From JBGPIK01 sp041484845 (GTDB lineage: Bacteria; Desulfobacterota; Binatia; UBA9968): a stretch of DNA of 6,406 bases. The position numbers and the translations under genes were made by a program. Positions 4,333 through 6,406 of this stretch are shown in pieces. The number at the start of each line of letters is the position of its first letter. Position 1 is the stretch's first letter. The stretch spans positions 1-6,406 of the forward strand of contig JBGPIK010000390.1 of the NCBI GenBank assembly GCA_041484845.1. Reading direction: 5' to 3'. The notes below the pieces were generated by a model, which was not told the origin of the DNA, searched no databases, and saw only the letters and a list, made by a program, of their open reading frames with translations.

Positions 4333-6042
4333 TCAGCGTTGCACGCTGTATTGAGACGACGTGGCTATTAGGTAAATTGCCGTTTGGACGCGCAGTACCG
4401 GGTTCGTTTTTGGGATGCTGGAGACAGCGTTGACGACTGTGTTCTGCATTGTCGTCGACATGAAACAGTTGAGCAATAAGCAACTCAATTGCGAGACCAA
4501 GTTTGCTGGATTCCTGGCTAGCGGTGTCCATGCCGAGAGATCAATGCTGGTTCCCGTCGGCCTGTCTGGGGGAGCCGGCGGTATATTTGCAAAAACGACT
4601 CGGTTCACGAAATTTGCGCGGCTCAGCGAAGTTCTCGATGAAAAAATACCGAACGCTGGGCCGTATAAGCCCGCTTGTCCTGGCACTTCATAGTCCGGCG
4701 CATAGTAATTGAACACCGATGGCGCTCGAAATACGTCCTGGCTCATAGCAGCAGAGCCGATGGCGGAGCCTTCTATCGTCAGTGTGTCGAGGACTCCATC
4801 GCTGGTTGCGTTGAAGGCGCGCAAAAGATTGGTCATGAAGAGGACCGGCTCATTGAGCTTTCCGAAATCCGCGTTGCGTGTTGAGGTCGGAGCGGTGCGC
4901 GCTTCCTTATCTATCAGAATTGCCTGAACGACCTGCTGCAACTGCGTGGGCGAGTTTGCGTTGGCGGCAAAGACGCTTGCGACTCGCTTCACATAAGCTG
5001 GGCTTGGGTTGCTGGTCATCAGATGTTGAATGAGCTGTTTGCTGATAAAAGGCGCAACGTTGGGATGAAAAGCGATGTTGTCGAGCGCCATATTGAGATC
5101 CTGTTGAGCAGAAGTTCCGGCAGGGATCTGAAACCCAGTTAATAGGGTTTTGCCACCCCGATCATGAGTGACTTCACGTCCTTGGCTGTCGAGGCGGACG
5201 ACCATAGGATCGCGATAGTTGGGGGCCGCCCCCCCGACAGCTGCGGGCCCCGGCAGGTCCGGCGCGAGAATCCAGCCCGTAAAGACACGCGCAAACTCCG
5301 TGACGGTTTGCTGATTGTAAGTGAAGATTGGATTTCCCTGCCCGTCTACTTGGTCCGTGCCGTCTTGATTGAGGAGAAAAGTTCCCACAGAAAAAAGTTG
5401 CAGAACTTCACGGGCGTAGTTTTCGTTGGGCTCGGAGGATGTGCCGCTGCGGCAAACATTGACATCCGGGGGCGTGCGATTTTGGCAGCGGTTGTTGACC
5501 ATATCGAGGAATCGCCCCATGGCCGGGTTGAGGGTGACATCATAGAGAAGTTGGCGGAAGTTGCCGAAAGCCTCCTGATAGAGCAGTTGCTGGTAGGTTC
5601 TCATCCAGCTAGGGAGATTGACGTCGGTCCCCGAGGTTACGAGGATTTGACTTAGAGCGAAGGCTACCCGTTGGCGGAGCTGGTCTTGGCCCGTTAAGGC
5701 ATTGGCGAAGAAGTGTTGTTGGATCTGGTAGTAGGTGTAATTGTCTCTGGCACAGGTGCCCGTGCAGGTAGCAGGACGGGGCTGCGGCCAAAATTCTAGC
5801 GTGGGGTAATCGGAAGTCGGCGCGGCGAACTGCTCTTTCAAGAAGGCGGCGAACCCAATTTTCTGAACGTGCGCGATAAGATTTTGCGTCGGGCCAAAGG
5901 TGGATTGGCGAAGAAAGCGAACGGTATCGGCCGTAGTCGGACGCGGTGCGGCGTGGCTAGTAAGCGGAGTGGCGAGACCTGCGAAAAGGATGAGTGAACA
6001 AATGAAAAAGCGGAGCCGGTTGGAATGAGCTTGATTTCTCAT
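4333..6042 (-). CDS. DUF1800 family protein, Sec-exported
   Basis: The product has 569 residues. Residues 1 to about 31 form a Sec signal peptide: basic start, hydrophobic FFICSLILFAGLA, then LTSHAA before the cleavage region. The DUF1800 (COG5267) signature begins with VRFLRQSTFGPT (41-52), followed by QLRQRVAFALSQILV (121-135), the conserved NENYAREVLQLFSVG (206-220), FARVFTGW (250-257), HDRGGKTLLTG (293-303), FISKQLIQHL (332-341), RAPSVFNYYAPDY (439-451) and the typical ending YLIATSSQYSVQR. The mature chain has six cysteines in three close pairs (93/97, 186/197, 521/526), suggesting disulfides outside the cytoplasm. An AAGGG site six bases before the ATG supports the start. It is the first gene of a two-gene operon with DUF1501. 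The molecular function of the family is not established, and I assign none. Confidence 0.93.
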   Translation of the reverse strand: MRNQAHSNRLRFFICSLILFAGLATPLTSHAAPRPTTADTVRFLRQSTFGPTQNLIAHVQKIGFAAFLKEQFAAPTSDYPTLEFWPQPRPATCTGTCARDNYTYYQIQQHFFANALTGQDQLRQRVAFALSQILVTSGTDVNLPSWMRTYQQLLYQEAFGNFRQLLYDVTLNPAMGRFLDMVNNRCQNRTPPDVNVCRSGTSSEPNENYAREVLQLFSVGTFLLNQDGTDQVDGQGNPIFTYNQQTVTEFARVFTGWILAPDLPGPAAVGGAAPNYRDPMVVRLDSQGREVTHDRGGKTLLTGFQIPAGTSAQQDLNMALDNIAFHPNVAPFISKQLIQHLMTSNPSPAYVKRVASVFAANANSPTQLQQVVQAILIDKEARTAPTSTRNADFGKLNEPVLFMTNLLRAFNATSDGVLDTLTIEGSAIGSAAMSQDVFRAPSVFNYYAPDYEVPGQAGLYGPAFGIFSSRTSLSRANFVNRVVFANIPPAPPDRPTGTSIDLSAWTPLARNPANLVSQLSCLLLNCFMSTTMQNTVVNAVSSIPKTNPVLRVQTAIYLIATSSQYSVQR

Positions 6043-6159
6043 ATTACACCCTTTGTCTAAGCTGGTTATTTGAGTTGGTGAAAATTCTTCGGCGTTACGG
6101 TCACTAAAAACTCCGAAACAACTCCCCGTTAGGGAATCGCGGGAAGCGATAAATCCATC

Positions 6160-6406
6160 CTACCGTAGTGCACTAGATTTACCCGTGTCAACAAGCGCGG
6201 CCGCCCACGGATTATCTGGCACATCACGGCCAAAATTCTGTAATTTGTCGCTTGTGGCGAACGTAATGAAGGCCCGAGAATCTGCCAGCGCAACTGCCGT
6301 CATTTGCTGCCTTTGGACGTATGACACCATCGTTAGGTTTACTTCGGGAAAATTAAAGAGTTTATCGTTACGACTGCCCGGTGTCTGCATTCGAGAAGCC
6401 AAAAAA
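6160..6406 (-). CDS. Unrecognised protein, C-terminal end, partial
   Basis: A minus-strand frame enters from the right window edge and runs about 82 codons to TAG at 6162-6160. The visible product (…MQTPGSRNDKLFNFPEVNLTMVSYVQRQQMTAVALADSRAFITFATSDKLQNFGRD is the core region in short form: FNFPEVN, VSYVQRQQM, FITFATS, NPWAAALVDTGKSSALR at the end) has ordinary composition, with no membrane segment or motif I recognise. It lies on the same strand as the DUF1800-DUF1501 operon, about 117 bp upstream of it. It may be the tail of a real upstream gene or a chance open frame; frame length alone cannot decide. The gap 6043-6159 shows no clear promoter or terminator. Confidence 0.4.
   Translation of the reverse strand, partial: FLASRMQTPGSRNDKLFNFPEVNLTMVSYVQRQQMTAVALADSRAFITFATSDKLQNFGRDVPDNPWAAALVDTGKSSALR

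Noticed and set aside
5164..5655. A 163-codon plus-strand frame
   Set aside because: It is antisense to the DUF1800 gene, has no recognisable motif, and the opposite strand encodes conserved family signatures.
6100..6159. A terminator between the partial right-edge frame and the DUF1800 gene
   Set aside because: Only a three-base-pair CCC-GGG stem is visible (6125-6134) and the T-rich stretch is too far from it.

Overview
The window reads as an accessory, repeat-rich stretch of a bacterial chromosome next to a conserved exported-protein operon. No rRNA, tRNA or other taxonomic marker is present. The dispersed palindromic repeats (CCGG-rich and GGGAGAGG/GGTGAGGG types), the Fic/HsdR pair and the DUF1800-DUF1501 pair suit a Gram-negative of proteobacterial type, but this placement is inference and an uncultured relative from another phylum is possible.

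Positions 1-467, minus strand: the 5' part of a group II intron. It starts with the canonical GTGCG, and an EBS1-like hexamer inside it is perfectly complementary to the last six bases of the 5' exon. Its reverse transcriptase ORF probably begins at about 110 and runs off the left edge. The intron sits within one end of a palindromic repeat (468-547). Positions 547-665 hold nested inverted repeats, and a -10-like box lies directly before the next gene.

Positions 698-2534, plus strand: an intact Fic-domain AMPylator gene with its own inhibitory motif, then, 9 bp downstream, a dead fragment of a type I restriction subunit gene (hsdR). The fragment has one stop codon and two frame changes, and it loses homology where a triple-hairpin repeat begins. 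This looks like the wreck of a type I restriction-modification locus in which only fic survives. No hsdM or hsdS is visible.

Positions 2511-2884: no gene. The stretch holds a triple-hairpin repeat, a MITE-like element with inverted ends, a strong isolated hairpin and a long-loop inverted repeat.

Positions 2893-6042, minus strand: a two-gene operon, DUF1800 protein (Sec signal) then DUF1501 protein (Tat signal), 18 bp apart. The two families are usually found side by side and both products appear to be exported; their molecular role is unknown. Positions 6160-6406 hold the open C-terminal end of an unrecognised reading frame on the same strand, about 120 bp upstream of the operon.
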